A DNA stretch of 64,000 bases from Massilia aurea (GCF_024753205.1 NZ_JANUGZ010000005.1:124001-188000); one strand, 5' to 3'; counted from the stretch's first letter, positions 44,556-53,618 are shown. Translations and numbers: made by a program. The notes: generated from the sequence alone by a model not told the origin.

Positions 44556-45382
44556 CCGATCCTCCGGCGCAGCAGTTTTGACACCAGGTCGGCGCCGGCC
44601 ACCAGCAAGACGAACATGATGAGCATGGTCGCCACTTCACCGCCGGCCATCATCTTGGTCGATTCATCCAGCCGCTGGCCCAGGCCGCCGGCGCCGACAA
44701 AGCCCATCACGGCCGAGCCGCGAATCGCGCATTCCCAGCGATACACAGTGTACGACACGAGTTCGGCGCTGGCATCGGGCAGGGCGCCATACAGCAGGGC
44801 CGGCAGGCGCCCGCTGCCATTGGCCAGCAGGACGTCGGTGGCATGTGCGTCGGAAGATTCGAGGATTTCGGCATACACCTTGGCCAGCATGCCCGAATAC
44901 GACAGCGCGATCGCCAGCACTCCGGCCGTCGGCCCCAGGCCGACGATGCGCACGAACAGCAGCGCCCACACCAGCTCGGGCACGGAGCGCAGCACCATCA
45001 GGATCCAGCGCAGCACTTGGCGCACGACGCCGGCGAGCGGACGGATGCGGCCCGTGCCCAGGCGCGAAATCGACAGGCGCTCGCTGATGACGAAGGTAGC
45101 GGGAATGGCGACGATCAGCGCCAGCGTCAGGCCGGCGGTGGCAATCGCCACCGTCTGCCAGGTCTCGCGCAGCACCATCGCCAGGAAGGCGGGATCGGTT
45201 TCGGGCGTCAGAAAATCACGCAGGAAGCCGCCGGCCGCGCGCAGGCTTTGCGCGTCGAACAGCAGCCATGGTTTGAATTCGGCAGCGACCAGCAGCGGAT
45301 ACAGCAGCAGGACGAAGACGACGGCGCCCATCAGGCGCGCGCGCCAGGCCGGATCGGGATGAAGTACTGCCTTGCTCGTCAT
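44552..45382 (-). CDS. PhnE-like ABC permease (first of two)
   Basis: A 276-residue permease homologous to its downstream neighbour: VLRSVPELVWALLFVRIVGLGPTAGVLAIALSYSGMLAKVYAEILES and GFVGAGGLGQRLDE. It begins two bases after the ATPase gene stop and overlaps the next permease, so the three are translated together. Two separate PhnE-type permeases in one operon occur in phosphonate- and selenate-type systems. Confidence 0.9.
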   Translation of the reverse strand: MTSKAVLHPDPAWRARLMGAVVFVLLLYPLLVAAEFKPWLLFDAQSLRAAGGFLRDFLTPETDPAFLAMVLRETWQTVAIATAGLTLALIVAIPATFVISERLSISRLGTGRIRPLAGVVRQVLRWILMVLRSVPELVWALLFVRIVGLGPTAGVLAIALSYSGMLAKVYAEILESSDAHATDVLLANGSGRLPALLYGALPDASAELVSYTVYRWECAIRGSAVMGFVGAGGLGQRLDESTKMMAGGEVATMLIMFVLLVAGADLVSKLLRRRIG

Positions 45383-45384
45383 GC

Positions 45385-46200
45385 CTAGAAACAGGCGCCG
45401 ACGGCGATTTGTGCGGGCGTGTCGTGTGGCGGCGCCACGTGCGGCTCGACGTGTTCGTTGGCGTACAGCTCGGCGATCATGGTGTCGGTGACCTGCTCGC
45501 GCGGCGCGTCGAACACGATGCGCCCGTCGCGCAGGCCCACCAGGCGGGCAAACTGTTCACGCGCCAGATCCACCTGGTGCAGGCTGCACACCAGCGTGGC
45601 GTTGCGCTGGGCGGCTTCCTGGCGCAGCGTGGCCAGCGTGTGACGCGCGAGCGCCGGGTCGAGCGCTGAAATCGGCTCGTCGACCAGCAAGGCTTCGGCA
45701 TCGGACAGCAGCAGGCGCGCCAGGCCGCAGCGCTGGCGTTCGCCGCCGGAGAGGCGGTCGACGCGTGCATACAGCTTGTCGCCCAGTGAAAAAAGCGACA
45801 GCGCAGCATGCGCCGCGTCGGGGTCTTGCGGGCGCACGAGCGAGGTCAAGGCCTGCCACAGCGTCCAGTGCGGCAAGCGCGCCGCCAGCACGGCCGTGAC
45901 GACGCGCTGGCGCGCCGGCAGTGGCGGTGTCTGCGGCGCCAGGAACAGGCGCGCACGCAGCCGATGGCGCGCGGCATGCGGCAGGTGCCACGGCTCCTGG
46001 CCCAGGATCTCCAGCGTACCTTCGCTCGGTTGATGGGCGCTGGCCAGCGTGGCCAAGAGCGTAGTCTTGCCGGCCCCGGACGGGCCGATCAGGGCAACCT
46101 GTTCACCGGCGCCGATCGTGAGGTCGAGCGCGTGCAGGGCAGCCGCGCGGCTGCCCGTCAGGTGGCGCACGGTCACGCCGCGCAGGCGAAAGGTCGCCAT
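45385..46200 (-). CDS. PhnC-like ABC ATPase
   Basis: A 271-residue ATPase of the importer. Walker A is GPSGAGKTT, signature is LSGGERQRCGLARLL, Walker B is ALLVDEPISALD, and H-loop is CSLHQVDLA. The YVA-less Q-loop area reads LFLAPQTPPLPARQRV. The C-terminus is extended (EHVEPHVAPPHDTPAQ). It follows the binding-protein gene after seven bases. Confidence 0.9.
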   Translation of the reverse strand: MATFRLRGVTVRHLTGSRAAALHALDLTIGAGEQVALIGPSGAGKTTLLATLASAHQPSEGTLEILGQEPWHLPHAARHRLRARLFLAPQTPPLPARQRVVTAVLAARLPHWTLWQALTSLVRPQDPDAAHAALSLFSLGDKLYARVDRLSGGERQRCGLARLLLSDAEALLVDEPISALDPALARHTLATLRQEAAQRNATLVCSLHQVDLAREQFARLVGLRDGRIVFDAPREQVTDTMIAELYANEHVEPHVAPPHDTPAQIAVGACF

Positions 46201-46207
46201 CGTACGA

Positions 46208-47086
46208 TTACTTCAGCAGACCAGCGTTTTTCGCTGCCGCTTCGATCGCGCCGTAGTTGGCGGTCTTGGTCGGCACGAAGCGGGTCGCGCGCTGCAGCTC
46301 GAGGATTTCCTTGCCCTGCGGGGTCGAATCGTCCAGCGCCAGGAAGGCGTCGGTGATTTTCTTTTTGAGGGCCGGGTCCATGTCGGTGCGCACGGTCCAG
46401 TTGTAGTCGAAGTAGCCAGGGGTCGTGTAGAACACGCGCACTTGCTTCGGATCGACCTTTTTCGCCTCGACCAATTTTTCCCAGACCGAGATGTTCAGCG
46501 CGCCCGCATCGACCTTGCCGCCGGCAACGGCAGCCACGGTGGCGTCATGCGCGCCCGAGAAGGCGATGCGCTTCAGGTCGGTGTCCGGATTGATCTTGGC
46601 GCCCAGCAGGAACGAGCGCGGCATCAGGTGACCCGAGGTCGACGATTCCGAACCGAAGGCCAGGGTCTTGCCCTTCAGGTCTTCCAGCTTGTTGATGGTT
46701 GGCACGGTGGTGATGAAGACCGAGCGGAATTTTTCGTCTTCCACGCGCTGCACCAGCGGGGTGACCTGGCCCTTGCTTCGCACATTCGCCTGCACAAAAG
46801 TAAAGCCGCCGAACCAGACCATGTCGATCTTGCGGTTGACCAGGCCTTCCACCGAAGCAGCGTAGTCGGTCACCGGAGTGAATTCAACCTTCAAACCCGT
46901 GGCCTTGGCCAGGTAGTCGCCCAATGGCTTGAACTTGCGCTGCAGTTCGGTCGGCGATTCGTCGGGAATGGCCGAAACACGCAGCACGCCGTTGCTCTGT
47001 GCGTGGGCGGCGCCCGCGATCAGCATCGTGCCGGCAGCGGCGGCGCACAGGGTTTTGAGAACGTGACGGCGGAAGGACAGGGTCAT
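46208..47086 (-). CDS. PhnD-family binding protein, probable selenate/phosphonate type
   Basis: A 292-residue periplasmic protein with a signal peptide carrying an RR pair (FRRHVLKTLCAAAAGTMLIAGAAHAQ). The mature start LRVSAIPDESPTELQRKFKPLGDYLAKATGLKVEF and DMVWFGGFTFVQANV is, from memory, the pattern of the putative selenate ABC transporter binding-protein group rather than classical PhnD. The substrate remains unproven. It is the first gene of the five-gene operon. selD lies about 5.5 kb away. Confidence 0.85.
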   Translation of the reverse strand: MTLSFRRHVLKTLCAAAAGTMLIAGAAHAQSNGVLRVSAIPDESPTELQRKFKPLGDYLAKATGLKVEFTPVTDYAASVEGLVNRKIDMVWFGGFTFVQANVRSKGQVTPLVQRVEDEKFRSVFITTVPTINKLEDLKGKTLAFGSESSTSGHLMPRSFLLGAKINPDTDLKRIAFSGAHDATVAAVAGGKVDAGALNISVWEKLVEAKKVDPKQVRVFYTTPGYFDYNWTVRTDMDPALKKKITDAFLALDDSTPQGKEILELQRATRFVPTKTANYGAIEAAAKNAGLLK

Positions 47087-47296
47087 GGTGGCTCTTGTCT
47101 AAAAAGTAATGAAACGAGGCTGACCCGGGGGGCAGCACGCTTGGCGTGAGGCAGACTAGGCGAATCCGGGGAATCCGCTATGATAGCTAAAACAGCAATA
47201 CACAGAGAAATAAACAAAGAAATACCAGAACTACGCGAAGCAAAACTCACAGGCCATCTCGCATGGTGCGTCGTGGCGGCACGAATGATAAACCCT

Positions 47297-48265
47297 ATGC
47301 TGACATCCTGTACACCTGAAGACGTCGCGGCGCCCCGTCACAGCGCGCACGAAGCCGACGAACTGCACACCGGTCTGCAGGCGCCAGCCGCCTGGATCTC
47401 CCCCAAATACCTGTATGACGCGCTTGGCTCGAAACTGTTCGAAGCGATCTGCGAACTGCCAGAGTATTACCCAACGCGCACCGAAGCGTCGATTTTTGAG
47501 CGCTATGGCGCCGAAATCGCCCGTTCCGCGGGCACCGGCGCGACCCTGATCGATCTCGGCGCCGGTAACTGCGCCAAGGCAGCGGCGCTGTTCCCGCTGT
47601 TACAGCCGGCGCAGTACGTGGCGATCGACATTTCCACCGACTTCGTCCACGACGCCTTGGCGCGCCTGCGCCAGCGGTTCCCGCAGATCGCGATGGAAGC
47701 GCTGGGCATGGATTTCTCATCAAGCTTCGAATTGCCGCCGCAGGTCAATGCCGGCCGGCGCCTGTTCTTTTATCCGGGCTCGTCGATCGGCAACTTCACG
47801 CCGGACGAAGCGCAGGGCTTTCTCACGCGCCTGCGCGCGCAGTGCGGCAACGATGGCGGCGTGCTGATTGGCATCGACCTGGCCAAGGATGCCGCCACGC
47901 TCGACGCCGCGTACGATGACGCGCTGGGCGTCACCTCGGCCTTCAACCTGAATTTGCTGCGCCACGTGAACCGCCTGATCGACGCCGACTTCGACATCAA
48001 GGGCTGGCAGCACCGGGGCGCCTACAACGCGGCCATGGGCCGCATCGAGATGCACCTGGAGGCGCGCAGCGCGCAGACCGTGCACTGGCGCGGCGGCGAG
48101 CGCCGCTTCGAGGCGGGCGAGCGCATCCACACCGAGAACAGCTACAAATACCAGCAGGCCGACGCGATCGGGTTGCTGGAACGCTCCGGTTTCGAGGCCA
48201 CGCGCGTCTGGACCGATCCGCAGCGCTGGTTCGCCGTGATCCACGCACAGGCGATCGCATCATGA
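47297..48265 (+). CDS. egtD: L-histidine N-alpha-methyltransferase EgtD
   Basis: A 322-residue SAM-dependent enzyme making hercynine from histidine, the first step of ergothioneine synthesis. Family marks: SPKYLYDALGSKLFEAICELPEYYPTRTEASI, LIDLGAGNCAKAAALFP (SAM motif), FFYPGSSIGNFTPDEA, and HTENSYKY near the end. The length fits from the ATG at 47297; the frame is open to 47180, but that part covers a TATGAT promoter-like hexamer and lacks family sequence. The stop overlaps the egtB start (ATGA). Confidence 0.92.
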   Translation: MLTSCTPEDVAAPRHSAHEADELHTGLQAPAAWISPKYLYDALGSKLFEAICELPEYYPTRTEASIFERYGAEIARSAGTGATLIDLGAGNCAKAAALFPLLQPAQYVAIDISTDFVHDALARLRQRFPQIAMEALGMDFSSSFELPPQVNAGRRLFFYPGSSIGNFTPDEAQGFLTRLRAQCGNDGGVLIGIDLAKDAATLDAAYDDALGVTSAFNLNLLRHVNRLIDADFDIKGWQHRGAYNAAMGRIEMHLEARSAQTVHWRGGERRFEAGERIHTENSYKYQQADAIGLLERSGFEATRVWTDPQRWFAVIHAQAIAS

Positions 48266-49488
48266 ACATGATGCGCGATGACAGCTTGCCACGCGCTTTT
48301 GCGCAGGTACGTACCCGTTCTCTGCAACTGGCCGAGGGCTTGTCCGACGAAGACTGCGTCGCGCAGTCGATGCCGGACGCCAGCCCGATGAAATGGCATC
48401 TGGCGCACACGACGTGGTTCTTTGAAACCTTTATCCTTGAGCCGCGCGAAGCCAATTTCGCGCCATTTCATCCGGCGTTCCGGGTGTTCTTCAATTCGTA
48501 CTACAACGGCGTGGGCAACAAGCATCCGCGTGCCCAGCGGGGGCTGCTGACGCGACCCGGCATGAGTGTCGTCAGGGACTACCGCGCGAATGTCGACCGC
48601 CGCATCGCCGATCTGCTGGCCGGCGGCATCGACGAGACGCTGGCCACGCTGATCGAACTGGGCCTGCAGCATGAACAGCAGCACCAGGAACTGATGCTCA
48701 CCGACGTCAAGCATTTGCTGGCGCAAAATCCGCTGTACCCGGCGTATGCGACGGACGCCATGGCGCCGTCCGCACCGGCCGAGCCGCTGGCCTGGCTCGA
48801 TTTCGAAGGCGGCCTGGCCGAAGCTGGTTATGGCGGCAAGGGCTTTTGCTTCGACAACGAATTGCCGCGCCACCGCACCTATGTGGCGCCGTTCGCGCTG
48901 GCCTCGCGCCTGGTCACCAATGGCGAATACCGCGCGTTCATCGAGGCGGGCGGTTACCGCGATCCGGCGCTATGGCTGGCCGAAGGCTGGGACCGCGTCA
49001 ATAGTGGCGAGATTACCCAGCCGCTGTACTGGGTGGAGCAGGCCGATGGCTGGTACGAGTTCACGCTGCACGGCCTGCAACCGCTCGACGACGAGCGGCC
49101 CGTCACGCACGTCTCGATGTACGAGGCGGATGCATTCGCCCGCTGGTCGGGGGCGCGCCTGCCAACCGAGTTCGAATGGGAATTCGCGGCGCGCCAGGCC
49201 TGCCTGGGCAGCGGCCCGGCCCATCATCCGGACGCCGCCAGCGGCGCCGGCCTGCAACAGATGTTCGGCGCCTGCTGGCAATGGACCAGCAGCAGCTACG
49301 CACCGTATCCCGGCTTCGCCCCGGCGCCGGGCGCCATCGGTGAATACAACGGCAAGTTCATGATCAACCAGTATGTCTTGCGCGGCTCGTCCTGCGCCAC
49401 GCCAGGCGGTCACGCACGGCCCAGCTACCGCAACTTCTTCCCGACAGGCGCGCGCTGGCAATTTTCCGGCATTCGCCTCGCCCGATGA
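48262..49488 (+). CDS. egtB: Ergothioneine biosynthesis sulfoxide synthase EgtB
   Basis: A 408-residue non-haem iron enzyme joining hercynine to a thiol (gamma-glutamylcysteine or cysteine). The DinB_2 domain holds the iron ligands: His49 in HLAHTTWFFE, and His137 and His141 in HEQQHQE. The C-terminal FGE-sulfatase-like domain has the family end YRNFFPTGARWQFSGIRLAR. EgtA, EgtC and EgtE are not here, as in many proteobacteria. It is coupled to egtD upstream and to the yihY gene downstream by four-base overlaps. Confidence 0.94.
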   Translation: MNMMRDDSLPRAFAQVRTRSLQLAEGLSDEDCVAQSMPDASPMKWHLAHTTWFFETFILEPREANFAPFHPAFRVFFNSYYNGVGNKHPRAQRGLLTRPGMSVVRDYRANVDRRIADLLAGGIDETLATLIELGLQHEQQHQELMLTDVKHLLAQNPLYPAYATDAMAPSAPAEPLAWLDFEGGLAEAGYGGKGFCFDNELPRHRTYVAPFALASRLVTNGEYRAFIEAGGYRDPALWLAEGWDRVNSGEITQPLYWVEQADGWYEFTLHGLQPLDDERPVTHVSMYEADAFARWSGARLPTEFEWEFAARQACLGSGPAHHPDAASGAGLQQMFGACWQWTSSSYAPYPGFAPAPGAIGEYNGKFMINQYVLRGSSCATPGGHARPSYRNFFPTGARWQFSGIRLAR

Positions 49489-50426
49489 GTCGTCGGCGTG
49501 ACTGGACGGCGCGCCTGAAGGATCAGCGCGCCAATGTCTACATCCTGAATCATCCGCTCAAGTTCACGCTGCAAGTCCTGAAGGGGTTCCGCGCCAACCA
49601 GGGCTTGCTGCTGGCGGGCGCCGTGGCCTATTACGCGCTGCTGTCCATCGTGCCGTTTTTGATGCTGGTGATGGTGGTGCTGTCGCACTTCATCAACCCC
49701 GCCGAGTTGCTGGAAACGCTCAGCCGCTATCTGCAATTGCTGGTGCCGGGACAGTCGGCGCCGATCGTGGCCGAGGTGGCCCACTTCCTGGAAGACCGCC
49801 AACTCATCACCTGGGTACTGGCGGTGACGATGCTGTTCTTCAGTTCGCTTGCCTTCACGGTGCTGGAAAACGCGATGAGCGTGATCTTCGTGCACCGCGT
49901 GGCGATCCGGCGCCGGCATTACCTGGTGTCGGCCGTGCTTCCGTACTGCTACATCCTGGCGCTGGGCGTGGGCATCATGGTCGTCACGCTGGTAGCGGGC
50001 GCGCTGCAGGTCATGGGGCGCGAAAGCGTATGGCTGTTCAACTATGAATGGTCGCTGAACGGCGTGTCCGGTGCGCTGCTGTATCTGCTGGGGCTGATCG
50101 GCGAGATTCTCGTGCTTACGTCGATCTACCTGGTGATGCCGGTGGGCCGGCTGTCGATATGGCACGCCGCCATCGGTGGCGTGACGGCGGCGCTGCTGTG
50201 GGAAGCGGCGCGTCACATTCTGGTCTGGTATTTCTCGACGCTATCGCAGGTGAACCTGGTGTATGGCTCGATGACGACGGCCATCGTCGTCATGTTTTCG
50301 CTCGAGATCGCAGCCACGCTGCTGCTGCTGGGCGCGCAGGTGATCGCGGAGTACGAGCGGGTCGGCCTGGTGCCCGACGATGCGGCGCAAGACCCAATGA
50401 CAACGGCGCCAGACGCAGCCCGGTAA
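49485..50426 (+). CDS. YihY/virulence factor BrkB family membrane protein
   Basis: A 313-residue inner-membrane protein with six membrane segments and the family phrases LLAGAVAYYALLSIVPFLMLVMVV, GRLSIWHAAIGGVTAALLWEAARHILVWYF and VYGSMTTAIVVMFSLEIAATLLLLGAQ. The molecular function of the family is unknown; it was once misread as ribonuclease BN. It is translationally coupled to egtB (ATGA). Its stop codon lies inside the terminator hairpin shared with terC. Confidence 0.92.
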   Translation: MSRRRDWTARLKDQRANVYILNHPLKFTLQVLKGFRANQGLLLAGAVAYYALLSIVPFLMLVMVVLSHFINPAELLETLSRYLQLLVPGQSAPIVAEVAHFLEDRQLITWVLAVTMLFFSSLAFTVLENAMSVIFVHRVAIRRRHYLVSAVLPYCYILALGVGIMVVTLVAGALQVMGRESVWLFNYEWSLNGVSGALLYLLGLIGEILVLTSIYLVMPVGRLSIWHAAIGGVTAALLWEAARHILVWYFSTLSQVNLVYGSMTTAIVVMFSLEIAATLLLLGAQVIAEYERVGLVPDDAAQDPMTTAPDAAR

Positions 50427-50450
50427 GTTCCGGGTGCTCCTGGCGCCGTT
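50402..50450. terminator. Bidirectional hairpin overlapping the yihY stop
   Basis: Outer stem AACGGCGCCAG (50402-50412) pairs with CTGGCGCCGTT (50440-50450); an inner CCCGG/CCGGG stem closes on TAAGTT, which contains the yihY TAA stop. It lies between the convergent yihY and terC genes. Confidence 0.6.
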
Positions 50451-50476
50451 GGGGGCGCTACTGGCCAGCCGCTAGC

Positions 50477-51439
50477 TTACTTGTCGTCCTTCTTGGTGAT
50501 GAACACGCTGGCGATACAGCTACCGGCGATCAGCACAGCCACGACGGTCAGCGAAGCCTGCACTGGCACGTGGTACCACGGCATGATCAGCATCTTGACA
50601 CCGATGAAGGTCAGGACCATCGCCAGGCCATACTTGAGCAGGTGGAAGCGGTCAGCCACGTCGACCAGCAGGAAGTACAGCGCACGCAGACCCAGGATCG
50701 CGAACATGTTCGACGTGAACACGATGAACGGATCGGTCGTGATCGCGAAGATGGCCGGGATCGAGTCGACCGCGAACACCAGGTCGGTCACTTCGATCAG
50801 GATCAGCACCAGGAACAGCGGGGTGACAAAGCGCACACCGTTGATTCGCACAAAGAACTTCTCGCCGTGGTCGCCGTCGGACACTTTCAGGTGCTTGCGG
50901 GCGAACTTCAGGATCGGGTTGTTGACCACGTCAGGTTCGGCATCGACGGCCACCAGCATGCGGATACCCGTGAACAGCAGGAACGCGCCGAACAGGTACA
51001 GCACCCAGCTGAATTCGCTCACGACCCACGCACCTGCGCTGATCATGATGGCGCGCATGATGATCGCACCGAGCACACCGTAGATCAGGACGCGGCGCTG
51101 GTATTGCTGCGGCACCTGGAATGCGGTAAAGATCAGCAGGAACACGAAGACGTTATCGACCGACAGTGCTTTCTCGATCAGGTAGCCGGAGAAGAACTCC
51201 AGCGCTTTCTGGTCCGCGATTTCCGAGCCGACGCTGCCTTTCAGATACCACCAGAGGCCGGCATTGAACAGCAGGGCCATGCTGACCCAGACCAGCGACC
51301 AGATACCTGCTTCCTTGACGCTGACCTTGTGCGCCTTGTTACCGCCAAAGACGAACAGGTCGAGCGCCAGCATGACCAGCACGAAGCCGACGAAGCCAGC
51401 CCACATCATGGGGCTTGCAATGGTTTCCAGACCGTTCAT
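50477..51439 (-). CDS. TerC/Alx-family membrane protein
   Basis: A 320-residue protein with about nine membrane segments, carrying KALSVDNVFVFLLIFTAFQVP and VTDLVFAVDSIPAIFAITTDPFIVFTSN, the acidic motifs of the TerC family. Known relatives (Alx, MeeF/MeeY) export manganese or help metallate exported proteins. The leader shows no yybP-ykoY riboswitch pattern; it has the palindrome CCTGCGCACGTGCGCAGG (51480-51497). GGAG precedes the ATG. It is divergent from the NhaR-like gene. Confidence 0.92.
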   Translation of the reverse strand: MNGLETIASPMMWAGFVGFVLVMLALDLFVFGGNKAHKVSVKEAGIWSLVWVSMALLFNAGLWWYLKGSVGSEIADQKALEFFSGYLIEKALSVDNVFVFLLIFTAFQVPQQYQRRVLIYGVLGAIIMRAIMISAGAWVVSEFSWVLYLFGAFLLFTGIRMLVAVDAEPDVVNNPILKFARKHLKVSDGDHGEKFFVRINGVRFVTPLFLVLILIEVTDLVFAVDSIPAIFAITTDPFIVFTSNMFAILGLRALYFLLVDVADRFHLLKYGLAMVLTFIGVKMLIMPWYHVPVQASLTVVAVLIAGSCIASVFITKKDDK

Positions 51440-51588
51440 GGGTTGCTCCCTTCATGGCGCAGCTCGTGCAGCCGGTTGTCCTGCGCACGTGCGCAGGAAT
51501 GGTGGACAGGATGTGTCATTGGTATGGCACCTATAGTTTGTGGTGAAGGCTTGACTATAGGGGACTGCGAAGCATCGTACAAATCGAA

Positions 51589-51621
51589 TATAATTTCATA
51601 TAACATCGAATTTAACGATGT
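51589..51621 (+). promoter_or_regulatory. Promoter and inverted repeat before the NhaR-like gene
   Basis: TATAAT at 51589-51594, then ACATCG-N7-CGATGT at 51603-51621, a dyad in the divergent region between terC and the LysR-type gene. It would overlap the transcription start and could serve for autoregulation. Confidence 0.45.
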
Positions 51622-51647
51622 ATTAGGTCCATGTTATTGGAGAATCC

Positions 51648-52544
51648 ATGTCTGCGCTGAATTACAAGCACCTGCGTTACTTCTGGATGGTGGCCAAGAC
51701 CGGCAGCATCGCCAAGGCAGCCTCACAGCTGAACCTGACGCCCCATTCGATCTCCGGGCAATTGTCCGAATTCGCCGAAGCGCTGGGCGTGGCGCTGTTT
51801 CGCAAGTCCGGCCGCAGCCTCGAGCTGACCGACACGGGCCGCCGCATCGTCAGCTACGCCGAGACGATCTTCAGCACCGGCGACGAACTCCTCGAACTGG
51901 TGCGCGACAAAAGCTTCGCCACGATGTCGTTCAGGATTGGCTGCGCCGATTCTGTGTCGAAACTCATTGCCTGCCAGCTGGTGGAGCCGGCGTTGAAGCT
52001 GAAGGAGCCGGTGCGGCTGATCTGCCGCGAAGGGCGGCTCGACGGCCTGATCGGCGACCTGGCCGTGCACCGGCTCGACCTGGTCATTGCCGACCGGCCG
52101 ATTCCTGGGCATTTCAGCGTACGGGCCTATAACCACCTGCTGGGCCAGAGTCCGATGACGGCGCTGTGCACGCAGGCGCTGGCGGCCACGTTCGACCAGC
52201 CGTTTCCGGCCTGCCTGCACAATGCGCCGATGCTGTTGCCAGGCGAGGATTTCGCGATCCACCAGCGCCTGTTGCGCTGGCTGGAGCAGGCCGAGGTGCA
52301 TCCGCACATCGTCGGCGAATTCGACGACAGCGCGATGATGAATGCGTTCGGCCAGTCAGGGGCAGGGGTGTTCTTCGTGCCGACGGTGATTGCGGCGCAG
52401 GTCAGCCAGCAATACCAGGTGGTGGCGCTGGGCCAGATCGATGGAGTGGTGGAGCAGGTGTATGCGATCACCACCGAGCGCCGGATGAGTCATCCGGCCA
52501 CGGTGGCGATCAGTACGCTGGCGCGCGACAAGCTGTTTGTTTAA
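51648..52544 (+). CDS. LysR-family regulator, NhaR-like
   Basis: A 298-residue LTTR. The N-terminal sequence LNYKHLRYFWMVAKTGSIAKAASQLNLTPHSISGQLSEFAEALGVALFRKSGR is close to that of NhaR, the sodium/pH-responsive activator. The effector domain follows (FRIGCADSVSKLIACQLVEPAL). GGAGA precedes the ATG. It is divergent from terC, which is the probable target. An effector related to pH, Na+ or Mn2+ is inference. Confidence 0.9.
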   Translation: MSALNYKHLRYFWMVAKTGSIAKAASQLNLTPHSISGQLSEFAEALGVALFRKSGRSLELTDTGRRIVSYAETIFSTGDELLELVRDKSFATMSFRIGCADSVSKLIACQLVEPALKLKEPVRLICREGRLDGLIGDLAVHRLDLVIADRPIPGHFSVRAYNHLLGQSPMTALCTQALAATFDQPFPACLHNAPMLLPGEDFAIHQRLLRWLEQAEVHPHIVGEFDDSAMMNAFGQSGAGVFFVPTVIAAQVSQQYQVVALGQIDGVVEQVYAITTERRMSHPATVAISTLARDKLFV

Positions 52545-52562
52545 TGCGCGCCATGTCTGTCG

Positions 52563-53618
52563 TTATGGCTTGACGCTGATGCCCGGCTCGCCGGCAGCCA
52601 TGCGGCCGATGATCGCGGCGTCGGCAAAGCCTTCACGCGCGAACAGCGCCAGCACCTCGTCGGCGGCTGCCGGGTCGCACGCCACCAGCAGCCCGCCCGA
52701 GGTTTGCGGATCGGTCAGCAGCGCGCGCTGCTCGGGCAGGATCGCCGCGTCGAGCTGCACGTCCTTGCCATACGCTTCCCAGTTGCGGCCCGAGGCGCCC
52801 GTGAAGTAGCCATCCTGCGCCAGTTGCAGCACGCCTGGCAGCAGCGGAATGTTGGGCATGTCCAGCGTGGCATGCAGCTTCGCGCCGCGCGACAGTTCGA
52901 GCAAGTGCCCCAGCAGGCCAAAGCCGGTGACGTCGGTCAGTGCGTGCACGCCCGGCATGTCGGCCAGCAGGCGCCCGGGTTTGTTCAGCTTGGTCGTGTT
53001 GGCGATCATCGCCGCATAGCCGTCAGCGCCCAGCTTGTCTTTCTTGAGCGCTGCCGACAGCACGCCCACGCCCAGCGGTTTACCCAGGATGAGCACGTCG
53101 CCATCGCGGGCATCGGCATTGCGTTTGACTTTCGATGGATGCACGAGGCCCAGCACGACCAGGCCATAGATCGGCTCGACCGAATCGATCGTGTGGCCGC
53201 CGGCAATGGGAATGCCCGCTTCGGCGCAAATGGACTCGCCGCCGCGCAGGATCTGGCCGATCGTGTCGAGCGGCAGCTTGTTGATCGGCATGCCGACCAG
53301 CGCCAGCGCCATGATTGGCGTCCCGCCCATCGCATACACGTCCGAAATCGCATTGGTGGCGGCGATGCGGCCGAAGTCGAACGGGTCGTCGACGATCGGC
53401 ATGAAGAAGTCGGTGGTGGCGATCAGGGCCTGTTCATCGTTGAGCTTGTAGACCGCGGCATCGTCGGCGGTCTCGATGCCAACCATCAATTCCTTGGGCA
53501 CGGGGAAGCCATGCGACGACTTCAGGATCTCGGCCAGCACGCCGGGCGCGATCTTGCAGCCGCAGCCGCCGCCGTGCGAGAACGAAGTGAGTTTGATGGG
53601 TTGGTCGCTGGTGCTCAT
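52563..53618 (-). CDS. selD: Selenide, water dikinase
   Basis: A 351-residue enzyme making selenophosphate from selenide and ATP. The N-terminal HGGGCGCK holds the active Cys19 (standard Cys, not selenocysteine) and Lys22. Later family segments are TTDFFMPIVDDPFDFGRIAATNAISDVYAMGG, GGHTID, LTDVTGFGLLGH and DPQTSGGLL. Neither selA/selB nor the 2-selenouridine synthase gene is next to it in this window. The start is fixed at MSTSDQPIKLTSFSHGGGC. Confidence 0.96.
   Translation of the reverse strand: MSTSDQPIKLTSFSHGGGCGCKIAPGVLAEILKSSHGFPVPKELMVGIETADDAAVYKLNDEQALIATTDFFMPIVDDPFDFGRIAATNAISDVYAMGGTPIMALALVGMPINKLPLDTIGQILRGGESICAEAGIPIAGGHTIDSVEPIYGLVVLGLVHPSKVKRNADARDGDVLILGKPLGVGVLSAALKKDKLGADGYAAMIANTTKLNKPGRLLADMPGVHALTDVTGFGLLGHLLELSRGAKLHATLDMPNIPLLPGVLQLAQDGYFTGASGRNWEAYGKDVQLDAAILPEQRALLTDPQTSGGLLVACDPAAADEVLALFAREGFADAAIIGRMAAGEPGISVKP

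Noticed and set aside
47180..47296. N-terminal extension of EgtD
   Set aside because: The first 39 codons lack family sequence, and the ATG at 47180 lies within a TATGAT promoter-like hexamer.
51440..51540. yybP-ykoY manganese riboswitch before terC
   Set aside because: Expected for some TerC-family genes, but the conserved segments are not seen; only a plain palindrome is present.
50048..52132. Long plus-strand reading frame of 694 codons
   Set aside because: It runs antisense through terC and out of frame through yihY and the NhaR-like gene. The composition is the His/Arg/Asp-rich pattern of an antisense shadow in G+C-rich DNA.
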